Shown: positions 1-8,590 of the stretch, one piece after another
Numbering within the stretch: position 1 is the stretch's first letter
Layout of the letters: every line of letters begins with the position of its first letter
Origin: Lewinellaceae bacterium
GTDB lineage: Bacteria > Bacteroidota > Bacteroidia > Chitinophagales > Saprospiraceae
Reading direction: 5' to 3'
NCBI GenBank assembly: GCA_020636255.1
Contig: JACJYE010000005.1
Location: forward strand, 186,001-250,000
DNA: 64,000 bases
The notes under the pieces: generated by a model
Told to the model about the DNA's origin: nothing
The model's database searches: none
Seen by the model: the letters and a program-made list of their open reading frames with translations, nothing else
Translations under genes and position numbers: made by a program

Positions 1-724
1 TTGCACCGGAAAAGTTGCTATACAGCGCTTCAATAGTGGCCGTTCCGTCGCAAACATGGACATCACTTTCTAATGCTAAAGTGTTAATTACTGCAATTTC
101 TACGGACAGCTGTCCTTCGTTATCTTCATAGTACCCGGGTTCGCCGCTAAAGATATGGCCATCTGAGAATCCGAGGAAAAGCCGGGTAGCTCCCTGGGGA
201 ATATGGAATTGCTGCAACATTCCCGCCCCAGTCTCAGTAAGGCCATCGCCGACATAAAAGGTTTGACTAAGCGCAGGGGATAACTCCGCAAAGTTGTCAC
301 TACCTGTAAAATCTAATCTTGCCGGGGCAGGATCCATTGGTGAAGAATCATCTAAAAAAACACCGGCCAAAAACATGGTCTTTCCATTATGGATTATTCC
401 TGATACGCCATCATAGGAATGGATGTCCGTACTGCCGCCTGAAAAGTAACCTCCATCCGGGCCGTTAAAATAAGTGGTGTCCCCGATACAGCAGGTTACG
501 CTTCCCGTTACATTGGGAAAAACCACGAATTTGGCGTCGGCATCCAGGTTGACTACTGGTGGTAAGGTTCCTGCCCCTCCTCCTGCCGGAGCCGGAGGAA
601 GAAGTTTCCCGGCTCCAAAAATGTTTGCATCGGCTTTCACTACTATAGTAATTTGTGCGAATGTCCAACACAAAGGAGCAAATAACGAAAGGAACAATAA
701 TGGGTAGAAGATCGCTTTCTTCAT
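1..724 (-). CDS. Secreted surface protein, N-terminal part (runs off the left edge)
   Basis: On the minus strand an ATG at 724-722 opens a frame with no stop down to base 1, about 241 residues. It begins with a classical signal peptide (MKKAIFYPLLFLSLFAPLCW, then TFAQ with a likely cleavage after AQ). A Pro/Gly-rich linker follows, then a region with the motif RLFLGFSDGHIFSGEPGYY and DNEGQLSVEI. That motif resembles the Ca-binding, PA-I-lectin-like surface domains found in many anchored bacterial exoproteins (family knowledge). The last visible residues (VCDGTATIEALYSNFSG) look like the start of a Cys-containing Ig-like repeat of the kind seen at 54675-56225. The C-terminus, perhaps a T9SS domain, is outside the window. 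It is divergent from the polysaccharide operon and may not belong to it. Confidence 0.7.
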   Translation of the reverse strand, partial: MKKAIFYPLLFLSLFAPLCWTFAQITIVVKADANIFGAGKLLPPAPAGGGAGTLPPVVNLDADAKFVVFPNVTGSVTCCIGDTTYFNGPDGGYFSGGSTDIHSYDGVSGIIHNGKTMFLAGVFLDDSSPMDPAPARLDFTGSDNFAELSPALSQTFYVGDGLTETGAGMLQQFHIPQGATRLFLGFSDGHIFSGEPGYYEDNEGQLSVEIAVINTLALESDVHVCDGTATIEALYSNFSGA

Positions 725-766
725 TTCCTTAAATCTTTTAGTGTTGTTCCGAAATAGCTGTTCTTT

Positions 767-774
767 CAAAAATA
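767..774 (-). promoter_or_regulatory. Candidate -7 promoter element for the leftmost secreted-protein gene
   Basis: The minus strand reads TATTTTTG here, a full match to the Bacteroidota -7 consensus TAnnTTTG. It sits about 43 bases upstream of the ATG at 724. No good TTG-type -33 element is visible at the usual spacing, so the call rests on one half only. Confidence 0.3.
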
Positions 775-1288
775 TGGTAAACCGTGCCTGGGCTTAAATC
801 TTCATGAAAAAATATTTTTTATATTCACGAAAATCACTTACCTTTGAGCTAATGGGGAAAGCTAAATGCATGAAATTTAGCTTTTTCCTGATATTTTGTC
901 TTGATTTGCGAAAAAAAGTGTTGTAAGTTTACTCCCCTAGATCGAAAGATTCCCCTTCCCGGCAAATGTGCGCTAAAGGACAGCAAATATGTGCAATACC
1001 AATTAAGTGGGGCGAAAAGTGTCAATTTATTTGCGTGTCTTGAAATGAGTAAATGAGTGTTACTTACGCTTGTACTCATAGCAAGCATTAAGCATCACAG
1101 TCCGAGATTCCCTTATCAGATTTCCCTTACCTTCTACCTCCTTGCCGCTCACCCCATTTATTTGGTGCGATTAGAAAGGCGCCAATACTCGCCTTATAAG
1201 ATTACAGTATAGGTTTCTCCTCATTAGTATTCAGAGCCAAGCCAGATACTACCTTCTGCATTGAGCAGTAAAGTTTTACGCCATTGGT

Positions 1289-1324
1289 ATGCCCACGGGC
1301 ATGCGATGGCGATAGTTAGCATGC
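1289..1324 (+). promoter_or_regulatory. Two mutually exclusive hairpins in the leader of the antiterminator gene
   Basis: ATGCC (1289-1293) pairs with GGCAT (1298-1302) around a 4-base loop. GCATGC (1299-1304) pairs with a second GCATGC (1319-1324) around a 14-base loop. The two stems share bases 1299-1302, so only one can form at a time. The second ends 14 bases before the ATG at 1339. Such alternative folding fits attenuation or RNA-level control of the first gene of the locus; this is inference from sequence only. Confidence 0.4.
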
Positions 1325-1338
1325 GGTAAATAACCAAT

Positions 1339-1959
1339 ATGAACAACAACACAAACCCCAGTTCAAAATCAGAAAACCACCTTCACAATTGTGAAATGCG
1401 TTGGTTTGCCGTTTGTACCAAATACAAGCGGGAAAAGTTGGTCTATCAACGGCTAAGGGCTAAAGGAATCGAGTCCTACCTCCCCCTTCAGCATTTCGTG
1501 CGGCGGTATACCCGCAAGGTGCGCACAGTTGAACTTCCTCTTATCAGCCGTTATGTATTCGCCAGGATCGTTAGAAAACAATACGTTCCTGTGCTGGAAA
1601 CGCCTGATGTAACAGGCTTTGTACGGTTTTCCTCTAACCTGATCTGCATCCCCGACCGGGAGATCGATATGCTTCGCCGCATCGTGGGTGAAGACATCGG
1701 CCTGGAGGTGGAGCCTAACGGCTTTTATCAGGGTGATGAGGTAGAGATCACTGCCGGCAACCTGGCCGGTGTAAAAGGTATTCTTCTCAAACAAGAAAGC
1801 AAGCACAATTTCCTTATTGAACTTAGCCATATAGGCTTTTCGTTGCGCCTGCAGGTCGACCCTGCCCTGCTACGGGCCGTGGGCCGCAGCCGCAAAGAGC
1901 TGGTTAACAGCTCGGTGGATAAAACCAAGGAGTTTGGAAAATGGGCCCTGCAAATGTAA
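1339..1959 (+). CDS. UpxY-family transcription antiterminator (NusG/RfaH paralogue)
   Basis: A 206-residue specialised NusG paralogue. The NGN domain covers about residues 21-115 (MRWFAVCTKYKREKLV at the start, then PLISRYVFARI). A KOW-like segment follows at about 126-165 (GDEVEITAGNLAGVKGILL). In Bacteroides, UpxY proteins are the first gene of capsule operons and let RNA polymerase read through the long transcript (established for that family). This gene sits in the same place, first in a roughly 60-kb polysaccharide locus. The ATG at 1339 gives a 19-residue polar extension; an in-frame ATG at 1396 (MRWF) matches the usual family start, so the true start is open. The structured leader at 1289-1324 may control it. 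Confidence 0.85.
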   Translation: MNNNTNPSSKSENHLHNCEMRWFAVCTKYKREKLVYQRLRAKGIESYLPLQHFVRRYTRKVRTVELPLISRYVFARIVRKQYVPVLETPDVTGFVRFSSNLICIPDREIDMLRRIVGEDIGLEVEPNGFYQGDEVEITAGNLAGVKGILLKQESKHNFLIELSHIGFSLRLQVDPALLRAVGRSRKELVNSSVDKTKEFGKWALQM

Positions 1960-2026
1960 GCAGCCCCGTTTTTCCGATTGTACGATAGATGATTTACGGA
2001 GAAAAGGCGATTCGACTCTTTGGGAT

Positions 2027-2058
2027 TAAGCCCTTGCGGCTTATCGGCGGCGAAGCCG
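2027..2058 (+). promoter_or_regulatory. Pair of small hairpins between the antiterminator and the next gene
   Basis: TAAGCC (2027-2032) pairs with GGCTTA (2038-2043) around 5 bases. CGGC (2045-2048) pairs with GCCG (2055-2058) around 6 bases. No T-run follows, so this is not a standard intrinsic terminator. It lies in the 152-bp gap after the antiterminator gene and could be a pause or processing site; function unknown. Confidence 0.25.
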
Positions 2059-2111
2059 TATTGTGATCTGGAACACCCCGGTTATTATAAACATCAAACA
2101 CTTGTACAACT

Positions 2112-3104
2112 ATGAAAAACTTCGTACTGATTGGCGCGGCTGGTTATATTGCCCCTCGCCATATGCAGGCTATCCGGGATACTGGCAACAACCTGGTAGC
2201 AGCTTTGGACAAGAACGACTCCGTAGGGGTCATTGATTCCTATTTTCCGGATGCAGCCTTTTTTACCGAGTTCGAGCGCTTCGACCGGCATCTGGAAAAA
2301 CTGAAACGGGAAGGCACTACGATCGATTATGTCAGCGTGTGCTCCCCCAATTATTTCCACGATGCACACATCCGTTTCGGCCTTCGCCACGGCGCTGATG
2401 TCATCTGCGAAAAGCCACTGGTGCTCAACCCCTGGAACCTGGATGCGCTGAGCACCATTGAGAACGAAACTTCCAGGAAGGTTTACACCATCCTTCAGCT
2501 TCGCCTGCTTCCCGGCCTGCTGGCACTGAAAAGGAAGGTGGCCGCCAACCCGGGAAGGGTATACGACGTAGACCTGTCCTACCTCACCTCCCGTGGCAAT
2601 TGGTACTACGCCAGCTGGAAAGGCAACAAGGAAAAATCAGGAGGCATCGCCACCAATATCGGGATACACTTCTTCGATATGCTGAACTGGATCTTCGGGC
2701 CGGTCCATTTCAGCGAAGTACACCTGCATACCCACGACCGTGCAGCCGGTTATATGGAACTGGAGCAAGCCCGGGTCAGGTGGTTCCTCAGCATCAATTA
2801 CGAAACGATACCCGAAACTGTGAAGATGAACGGCGCCCGGACCTTCCGCTCCATCACTGTCGATGGGGAAGAGCTGGAGTTCAGCACGGGCTTTACCGAC
2901 CTGCATACGCTCAGCTATGAGAGTATCCTGCAAGGCAACGGTTTTGGGCTTCACGATGCCTCCGAAGCCATCCGGATCGTATATGACATTCGCAATGCAC
3001 AACCAAATGGCGTGAACGGCAAAAGCCATGGCCTGGCCTATCTGCCACTCAGCCCCCATCCGTTCGGCATGGAGGAGATGGCAGAACCCCCGCTGTTCTT
3101 TTGA
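2112..3104 (+). CDS. wlbA: WlbA/WbpB-like UDP-N-acetyl-2-amino-glucuronate 3-dehydrogenase (Gfo/Idh/MocA family)
   Basis: A 330-residue Gfo/Idh/MocA oxidoreductase. The start reads VLIGAAGYIAPRHMQAI (residues 5-21), a Rossmann loop closely like WlbA/WbpB. The family EKP motif is at 100-102 in CEKPLVLNPWNLDAL, and a catalytic-type NIGIHFFD lies at 182-189 (H186). In Pseudomonas and Bordetella this enzyme oxidises C3 of UDP-GlcNAcA before transamination. Some members reoxidise their NADH with 2-oxoglutarate, releasing L-2-hydroxyglutarate (established for characterised members). Here a DegT aminotransferase (12303), a UDP-sugar dehydrogenase (37924) and a 2-epimerase (59856) could complete a UDP-diamino-uronate pathway, and LhgO (7367) could clear the hydroxyglutarate. 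The exact substrate is inferred. Confidence 0.7.
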   Translation: MKNFVLIGAAGYIAPRHMQAIRDTGNNLVAALDKNDSVGVIDSYFPDAAFFTEFERFDRHLEKLKREGTTIDYVSVCSPNYFHDAHIRFGLRHGADVICEKPLVLNPWNLDALSTIENETSRKVYTILQLRLLPGLLALKRKVAANPGRVYDVDLSYLTSRGNWYYASWKGNKEKSGGIATNIGIHFFDMLNWIFGPVHFSEVHLHTHDRAAGYMELEQARVRWFLSINYETIPETVKMNGARTFRSITVDGEELEFSTGFTDLHTLSYESILQGNGFGLHDASEAIRIVYDIRNAQPNGVNGKSHGLAYLPLSPHPFGMEEMAEPPLFF

Positions 3105-3111
3105 GTACGGG

Positions 3112-3140
3112 CCGCGCCAGCGCGGCAGCTGAGCTGCCGC
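3112..3140 (+). repeat. GC-rich palindrome between wlbA-like and wza-like genes
   Basis: GCGGCAGC (3122-3129), loop TGA, GCTGCCGC (3133-3140) is a perfect 8-bp stem. It overlaps a second stem, CCGCG (3112-3116) / CGCGG (3121-3125). No T-run follows. The high GC and compact palindrome resemble REP-like intergenic elements; it could also pause or protect the transcript upstream of the export genes. Confidence 0.4.
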
Positions 3141-3160
3141 CATTGTAAATTCCAAGAACT

Positions 3161-3952
3161 ATGAAGTACAAATATGCTTATCAACTCGTTGGGGCTGTAG
3201 CCCTTTCAGCCCTGATCAGTAGCTGTGGAGGCGTCAAATACAGTGAAATGCTGATGTTCGAACAGGTGCAATCTGGCGAAATGAACCTCGACAGGATACC
3301 TGTGCTGGTCATACAGCCCGATGATATCCTCAGCATTCAGGTCTCCAGCCGCAACCCGGAGACCGTTGTCGCTTTTAAGACGATGCGGGAAACCGCTGGC
3401 AATATGAGCACGGCTGCATTGGGCACGCCCGACGGCTATCGGGTCAATGAGCAGGGAAATATCTATCTGCCTTTTCTTGGGGAAGTCAAAGCGGAAGGCA
3501 AGACCCTGCATGGGCTTAGGGAAGAAATAGCCAACAAACTGGTGGCTTACATTCCCGACGCTTCCGTGCAGGTGCGCTTCGTGAATTTTCGCGTGACCCT
3601 CATGGGGGAGGTGAAGGTTCCCAATACCTATATCATTCCCAATGAACGCCTGACCATCCTGGAGGCCATAGGTATGGCAGGCGATTTTACCGACTACGCC
3701 CGCCGTAACGCCGTTATGGTGGTACGCGAACGCAATGGAGTGCGCGAGTTCGCCCGCGTTAATACCCAGGATCCTGAACTTTTCCAATCGCCTTACTTCT
3801 ATTTAAGCCCTAATGATATCATTTACGTCGAACCGCTGAAAGCCAAACAGTATGCGACAAGAGGGGATTTTATCGACCGGTACTCTGTTATACTGGTCCC
3901 CTTTGTCAGTGCACTGACTTTCCTTGTAGTAGACATTGCAACAAGAAAATAG
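3161..3952 (+). CDS. wza: Wza-like polysaccharide export outer-membrane lipoprotein
   Basis: A 263-residue export protein. It has a lipoprotein signal with lipobox LISSC (Cys22 the predicted lipidated residue). A Poly_export domain follows (DDILSIQVSSRNPETVV, about residues 54-70), then an SLBB-type segment (VTLMGEVKVPNTYIIP, about 145-160). A C-terminal hydrophobic segment (SVILVPFVSALTFLVVDIA) precedes ATRK, as in Wza, where a C-terminal helix crosses the outer membrane. It forms the exit channel for Wzx/Wzy-dependent polymers together with the Wzc-like protein encoded 28 bases downstream. Family assignment is firm; the polymer exported is inferred from the locus. Confidence 0.9.
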   Translation: MKYKYAYQLVGAVALSALISSCGGVKYSEMLMFEQVQSGEMNLDRIPVLVIQPDDILSIQVSSRNPETVVAFKTMRETAGNMSTAALGTPDGYRVNEQGNIYLPFLGEVKAEGKTLHGLREEIANKLVAYIPDASVQVRFVNFRVTLMGEVKVPNTYIIPNERLTILEAIGMAGDFTDYARRNAVMVVRERNGVREFARVNTQDPELFQSPYFYLSPNDIIYVEPLKAKQYATRGDFIDRYSVILVPFVSALTFLVVDIATRK

Positions 3953-3980
3953 CATTAACTCATAAGTTAAACTAAATCCC

Positions 3981-6503
3981 ATGGAAGAAGGCACAATTGA
4001 TATAATGTTATTACTGCGCAAAGCGATCAAATACTGGTTCCTTTTCGTAGCCGGGGCCGTGATAGCGTTCGCGATGGCCGTGGCCTATCTGAAATATAAA
4101 GAACCTTCTTATCAGGGGTCGACCATGATATTGGTGGAGGACGATAAAGGCAGTAGCCAGATCACGGAAGAGGCGATCTTCAAAGACCTGGGGCTCGTCC
4201 AGGGGTCCAGCAACCTCATCAACGAGATGTCCATCCTCAAGTCGACGCCATTGTTGAAAAACGTTGTCGAACAACTGGAGTTGCAATACCGCTATTTCAG
4301 GATCGACGGGCTGATCACACGGGAGCTCTATAAGAATTCACCGATTGAAATACTCAATTGGGAACCTGATGAAGCGTATGGAGGGTTTTACGGCATCCTG
4401 ACGGCCGACCAGAAAGGAGGGTACCGGCTGGAAGTAGACGATGAGGAGCTGGGTGATGATAACGTGTTCTTCAGCGAGTTCGGAAAGAGCCTCAAATTGC
4501 CGATGGGCGCTGTCACCCTGGCCAACCGCGACAATATTAAAGACTTTGGGGAAATTGGGGTATTGGTGCTGCCGGTAAGCGCCATGGTTGACGACCTGAG
4601 CAGCAAGATCAGCGTGGCCCTGGCGGATGAGAAATCCAGCATGATACACATTTCCATGAAAGATGTTTCGCCACAGCGCATTGAAGATGTGCTGGATGCC
4701 TTAGTGGAGACCTACAACCAGAATTCCATCGAGCAGAAGAACCTGGTGTTCAAGAATACCATCGACCTGATCAATAACAGGATCGATATGATCATTGAAG
4801 AGCTGACGGCCGCTGAACAGGATGTAGAGAACTACAAACAGCGCTTCAGCATGACGGAGCTGAGCTCTGAAGGGACCTTGCTGATGAACGAAATGGCCTC
4901 TTACAACAAGGAAATAACCGGCAAGCAGCTCCAATTGGATATCATGAACTCTATTGAAGAGTTCCTGGATAAGAACAGGGATAACTTTGAGTTCGTCCCC
5001 ACCAACGTAAGCATTACCAACCTGACCCTGACCACCCAATTGGAGAGCTTCAACCGCCTGCTGGAGCAGCGGGGGCGCATGCGCACCGACCTGGGGCCTG
5101 CTCACCCCGACCTGTTGCTGATCGAGAAGCAGATCCGCAATTTACGGGAGACCATCATCGAGAATATCCAGTCGATTAAGGGAGACCTGGAGCTGGCGCT
5201 TAACTCTAACAAGGGCGTAAAGAACAACCTGCAGGCCCGCCTGCAGACCCTGCCTCGCCGCGAACGCGAGCTGGTCGAAATCGAACGCCGCAAAAGCGTA
5301 AAGGAGAACCTTTATCTGTATCTGTTGCAGAAAAGGGAAGAATCTGCGATCTCTCTGGCCGTAACCTCGGCAAAATCGCAGGTCATAGAGCCCGCCAGCG
5401 CCCCGCCCTGGCCTGTAAGCCCCAACCGGAAGCAGATCATGGTGGTGGCTATCTTTTTAGGGTTAGCAATCCCCGCGGGTATCGTATTCCTGATCAATTT
5501 CCTGAATGATAAGATACAGGTGGAAGACGACCTGGAAGGTGCAGCATCTGTGCCTGTAGCTGGCCTGATCGGGCAAAGCCGAAGGAAGGGCCGCCTGGTC
5601 GTAAGAGAGAACAGCCGGTCGGTCACGGCAGAAATGTTCCGCATGTTGCGCGCCAACCTCAATTATTTTGCTACAGGCGCCGACCTCAAGGTGATGCTTA
5701 TTACCTCCGGCGTTTCCGGGGAAGGCAAGTCCTTTATTGCACTCAACCTGGGTGCAATACAGGCGCTGACCGGTAAAAAGGTGGTGATCCTGGAACTGGA
5801 CCTGCGGCGCCCCAAACAAGAGGTTTTCGGTACGGAAAACCCGTCGCTGAAAGGCGTGGTGGATTACCTGATCGACCCTACACTGCCGGTCGGCGAGATC
5901 ATTCAAAACAGCGGCGCGCACCCCAACCTGGACCTGATCCAGTGCGGCCCCAAGCCGCCCAACCCCAGTGAGCTCATCCTTTCTTCCCGTTTACGTGAAC
6001 TGGTCAACCTGCTGCGCTTACACTATGACTTTATCATCCTGGATACACCACCGGTGGGCATCGTGGCGGATGCTCTGCAAATGAGCGACCTGGCCGATGC
6101 CAGCATGTTCGTACTGCGCGCTGGGTATAGCCGCCGCCCGGAATTGCGGCTCATCAACGATCTGTCAGAAAAGAAAAAGTTGCCTCGCCCCTTTATCGTA
6201 CTCAATTCTGTACCCATTAAGAACAGTGGATATAATTACAACTTCTCCTACGCTTATGGCTACAGCTATGGCCAGGAAGCTGGTTATTATGACGATGGCC
6301 ACGAAAGCGGCAAGTGGTGGAAAAAGTGGGCTAAGATAGCCCGCCTGAACGGCAATGGGCATGGAAAGGGCCATAGTAGAAACAGCACGATCCCGGCGGA
6401 GGCCAATGGCAATGGTAACGGCAAACACGTAATAGAAAAGGAAAAGAGTGTAAAGAAAAGTACAGGAGAAAAGCCTGAAGAACAACAGATCGAGCACTTA
6501 TGA
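3981..6503 (+). CDS. wzc: Wzc-like polysaccharide co-polymerase and tyrosine autokinase
   Basis: An 840-residue inner-membrane protein of the Wzz/GumC plus BY-kinase type. The first membrane helix is at about residues 14-36, followed by a long periplasmic coiled-coil region and a second helix at about 485-508. The cytoplasmic kinase has Walker A SGVSGEGKS (about 575-583), Walker A' LELDLRRPK (about 602-610) and Walker B FIILDTPPVG (about 684-693). A tyrosine-rich cluster NYNFSYAYGYSYG (about 750-765) is the usual autophosphorylation site in this family. A Gly/Asn/His-rich and charged tail follows the cluster and is longer than in E. coli Wzc. It controls chain length and export with the Wza-like channel. 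Its stop overlaps the next start by 4 bases (ATGA). Confidence 0.92.
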   Translation: MEEGTIDIMLLLRKAIKYWFLFVAGAVIAFAMAVAYLKYKEPSYQGSTMILVEDDKGSSQITEEAIFKDLGLVQGSSNLINEMSILKSTPLLKNVVEQLELQYRYFRIDGLITRELYKNSPIEILNWEPDEAYGGFYGILTADQKGGYRLEVDDEELGDDNVFFSEFGKSLKLPMGAVTLANRDNIKDFGEIGVLVLPVSAMVDDLSSKISVALADEKSSMIHISMKDVSPQRIEDVLDALVETYNQNSIEQKNLVFKNTIDLINNRIDMIIEELTAAEQDVENYKQRFSMTELSSEGTLLMNEMASYNKEITGKQLQLDIMNSIEEFLDKNRDNFEFVPTNVSITNLTLTTQLESFNRLLEQRGRMRTDLGPAHPDLLLIEKQIRNLRETIIENIQSIKGDLELALNSNKGVKNNLQARLQTLPRRERELVEIERRKSVKENLYLYLLQKREESAISLAVTSAKSQVIEPASAPPWPVSPNRKQIMVVAIFLGLAIPAGIVFLINFLNDKIQVEDDLEGAASVPVAGLIGQSRRKGRLVVRENSRSVTAEMFRMLRANLNYFATGADLKVMLITSGVSGEGKSFIALNLGAIQALTGKKVVILELDLRRPKQEVFGTENPSLKGVVDYLIDPTLPVGEIIQNSGAHPNLDLIQCGPKPPNPSELILSSRLRELVNLLRLHYDFIILDTPPVGIVADALQMSDLADASMFVLRAGYSRRPELRLINDLSEKKKLPRPFIVLNSVPIKNSGYNYNFSYAYGYSYGQEAGYYDDGHESGKWWKKWAKIARLNGNGHGKGHSRNSTIPAEANGNGNGKHVIEKEKSVKKSTGEKPEEQQIEHL

Positions 6504-7285
6504 AAACGATTATCCTATGTGGAGGCCTGGGCACCAGGCTTCGTGAAGAAACAGAGTACAAGCCTAAACCTATGGTGGAAATAGGGGGCAAGCCGATACT
6601 CTGGCATATTATGAAACATTATTCTTCTTATGGGTTCAATGAATTTATTCTGGCCCTGGGGTATAAGGGAGATGTCATCAGGGATTATTTCCTGAACTAT
6701 TACAAATATAACCGTGATTTCACTGTCGACCTGTCAAACGGCAACCTGGAGATCTATGCGGAAGAATCACATGAAGATTGGAAGGTTACCCTGGTGGAAA
6801 CAGGAGATCATTCCATGACGGGATACCGCACCAAACTTGCCGGAAAGTATATTGACGAGGGATATTTTATGCTTACCTATGGCGATGCCGTTGCCGACGT
6901 GAATTTAAGAGAACTGCTGGCTTTTGCCAAGGCAAAGAACACGGCAGGGACCGTAACCGGCGTTTATCCGGCCTCCCGTTTCGGTGACCTGGTCACAGCG
7001 GGGGACACGGTCGCCGCCTTCAAACAGCAGCTCAAGGATACCGATAGCAAAGAACCTATCAACGGAGGGTATTTTGTCTTTAAAAGAGAATTCCTGGGCC
7101 TGATCCCTGATGACCCGACTACCGACCTGGAAAAAGCGCCGATCGAAGCGCTGGTTGCAGCAGGCCAACTCTCCGTGTACAAGCATAAAAAGTTTTGGCA
7201 TTGCATGGATACCTACCGCGATTATCTCAAGTTGAATGAAATGTGGGAAAAGAGCCCGGCCTGGAACACCTGGGATGGGGTGTAA
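6500..7285 (+). CDS. rfbF: Glucose-1-phosphate cytidylyltransferase
   Basis: A 261-residue nucleotidyltransferase making CDP-glucose from CTP and glucose-1-phosphate. The N-terminus MKTIILCGGLGTRLREET carries the GG-x-GTRL signature, followed by KPKPMVEIGGKPILWHIM. The length and the motif LTYGDAVADV (metal-binding Asp) fit RfbF/DdhA (about 257 residues). It is the first step of CDP-3,6-dideoxyhexose synthesis and is translationally coupled to wzc by an ATGA overlap. RfbH-like and reductase genes follow within 5 kb, but the second enzyme, CDP-glucose 4,6-dehydratase, is not visible in this window. Confidence 0.9.
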   Translation: MKTIILCGGLGTRLREETEYKPKPMVEIGGKPILWHIMKHYSSYGFNEFILALGYKGDVIRDYFLNYYKYNRDFTVDLSNGNLEIYAEESHEDWKVTLVETGDHSMTGYRTKLAGKYIDEGYFMLTYGDAVADVNLRELLAFAKAKNTAGTVTGVYPASRFGDLVTAGDTVAAFKQQLKDTDSKEPINGGYFVFKREFLGLIPDDPTTDLEKAPIEALVAAGQLSVYKHKKFWHCMDTYRDYLKLNEMWEKSPAWNTWDGV

Positions 7286-7366
7286 ACGCGCGAAAGAGCT
7301 TTGGTGGATGCCCTGCCGGGGCCGGAGAAAAAGCGGTGATGGAATGGAATAAAATTTAAACGATCC

Positions 7367-8590
7367 ATGAAAAAACCATATGACTCCGTCATCGTAGGCG
7401 CTGGCATTGTTGGCCTGGCCACCGCTTATCAGCTGATCCTTAAGAACCCGGGCCTTTCGTTGTGCATTATTGAAAAAGAAGAACGGGTAGGGGCCCATCA
7501 ATCCACCCACAACAGCGGGGTGCTCCACGCCGGGTTGTATTACAAACCCGGCTCTCAGAAAGCCCGCCTGAGTGTAAGCGGCATCCGGCAGATGGTGCAG
7601 TTTTGTGAAAGGTACGACATACCTCATGAAATATGCGGAAAGCTCGTTGTGGCCACTGATGAAAGTGAAAAAGCACGCCTGGAGAAGCTGCTGGAGCGAG
7701 GCCAGGCAAATGGCCTCAAAGGCCTTAAATGGCTCGGCCCCGATGCGATGCGTGAAATAGAGCCCAATGTGGCAGGTGTCGCTGCCATAAGAGTGCCGGA
7801 AGAAGGCATCGTCGACTATCAGGCGGTAGTCCTTAAGCTGGCCGAGTTGCTGAATGAGCTCGGGGTAACGATCAGCCTGGGTACATCCTTCGTCAAAGCA
7901 ACGGAAGAAGGGCAAAACCTCGTTATTCAAACCAATAAGGGAGCGTTCTATACCAAAAGAATGATCTCCTGCGGAGGGCTGTATTCCGACCGCATAGTAC
8001 AGAATTCCAACCTTAGGCCTACCGCCAGGATCATCCCATTTCGGGGTGAGTATTACGTATTGAGAGAAGATAAAAGAAGCCTGGTCAACCACCTTATCTA
8101 TCCTGTACCCGACCCGAAATTTCCTTTCTTAGGCGTTCATTTTACCCGCCTGATCCATGGAGGTGTTGAAGCGGGCCCCAATGCGGTCCTGGCCGTTTCG
8201 AGAGAAGGGTACTCCTGGAAAGACCTGAATGTCAAAGACCTGATGGCGTCCCTCACTTTTCCGGGCCTGTGGCGGTTCATCAGAAAGTACCCTGGCATGT
8301 GCGCGTACGAGGTATATCGCTCCTTAAGCAAAAGTGAATTTGCCAGGTCCTTACAAAAGCTGGTACCCGCCATTGAAAAGGAGGACCTGTTGCCTGGAGG
8401 GGCCGGTGTCCGCGCTCAGGCCATGTACAGCGATGGGGCTTTGGTGGATGATTTCCATTTCGCAGAGGCCCCTAATATGCTCCATGTCGTCAATGCCCCT
8501 TCGCCGGCTGCTACTGCCGCCCTTGCAATAGGGGAAACGATCGCAGAAAGGTTCATGAGTACAATACAAAACAAAAAAACAACGATATGA
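7367..8590 (+). CDS. lhgO: L-2-hydroxyglutarate oxidase/dehydrogenase (LhgO)
   Basis: A 407-residue FAD-dependent oxidoreductase. The dinucleotide fold is SVIVGAGIVGLATAYQL (residues 7-23), followed by the LhgO-typical stretch QSTHNSGVLHAGLYY (45-59). The C-terminal FAD contact resembles family members (GGAGVRAQAM). LhgO oxidises L-2-hydroxyglutarate to 2-oxoglutarate and passes electrons to the quinone pool or oxygen. It is usually a metabolite-repair or lysine-catabolism gene, so its place between CDP-glucose synthesis and an SDR reductase is unusual. A plausible reason is that the WlbA/WbpB-like dehydrogenase at 2112 makes L-2-hydroxyglutarate when it regenerates NAD+. Its last codons overlap the next gene by 4 bases. 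Confidence 0.85.
   Translation: MKKPYDSVIVGAGIVGLATAYQLILKNPGLSLCIIEKEERVGAHQSTHNSGVLHAGLYYKPGSQKARLSVSGIRQMVQFCERYDIPHEICGKLVVATDESEKARLEKLLERGQANGLKGLKWLGPDAMREIEPNVAGVAAIRVPEEGIVDYQAVVLKLAELLNELGVTISLGTSFVKATEEGQNLVIQTNKGAFYTKRMISCGGLYSDRIVQNSNLRPTARIIPFRGEYYVLREDKRSLVNHLIYPVPDPKFPFLGVHFTRLIHGGVEAGPNAVLAVSREGYSWKDLNVKDLMASLTFPGLWRFIRKYPGMCAYEVYRSLSKSEFARSLQKLVPAIEKEDLLPGGAGVRAQAMYSDGALVDDFHFAEAPNMLHVVNAPSPAATAALAIGETIAERFMSTIQNKKTTI

Larger units (their letters stand above)
725..1338. promoter_or_regulatory. Divergent intergenic control region (614 bp)
   Basis: No convincing gene lies between the minus-strand secreted protein and the antiterminator gene. The stretch is more AT-rich than its flanks. 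It holds a 7-bp inverted repeat ATGAGTA (1045-1051) / TACTCAT (1073-1079), with a nested AGTAA (1048-1052) / TTACT (1060-1064). This could be an operator or weak hairpin. TAGGTTTC near 1209-1216 is a near match to the Bacteroidota -7 element for the rightward operon. By position this region should carry the promoter of the polysaccharide locus; no element is certain. Confidence 0.4.

Noticed and set aside
849..1088. 79-residue minus-strand open frame in the divergent region
   Set aside because: No recognisable protein features, a composition unlike the neighbours, and it covers inverted repeats expected in a control region.
6905..8092. 395-residue minus-strand open frame
   Set aside because: It lies antisense across the end of rfbF and most of lhgO, both firmly identified; the frame is open because of codon bias on the other strand.
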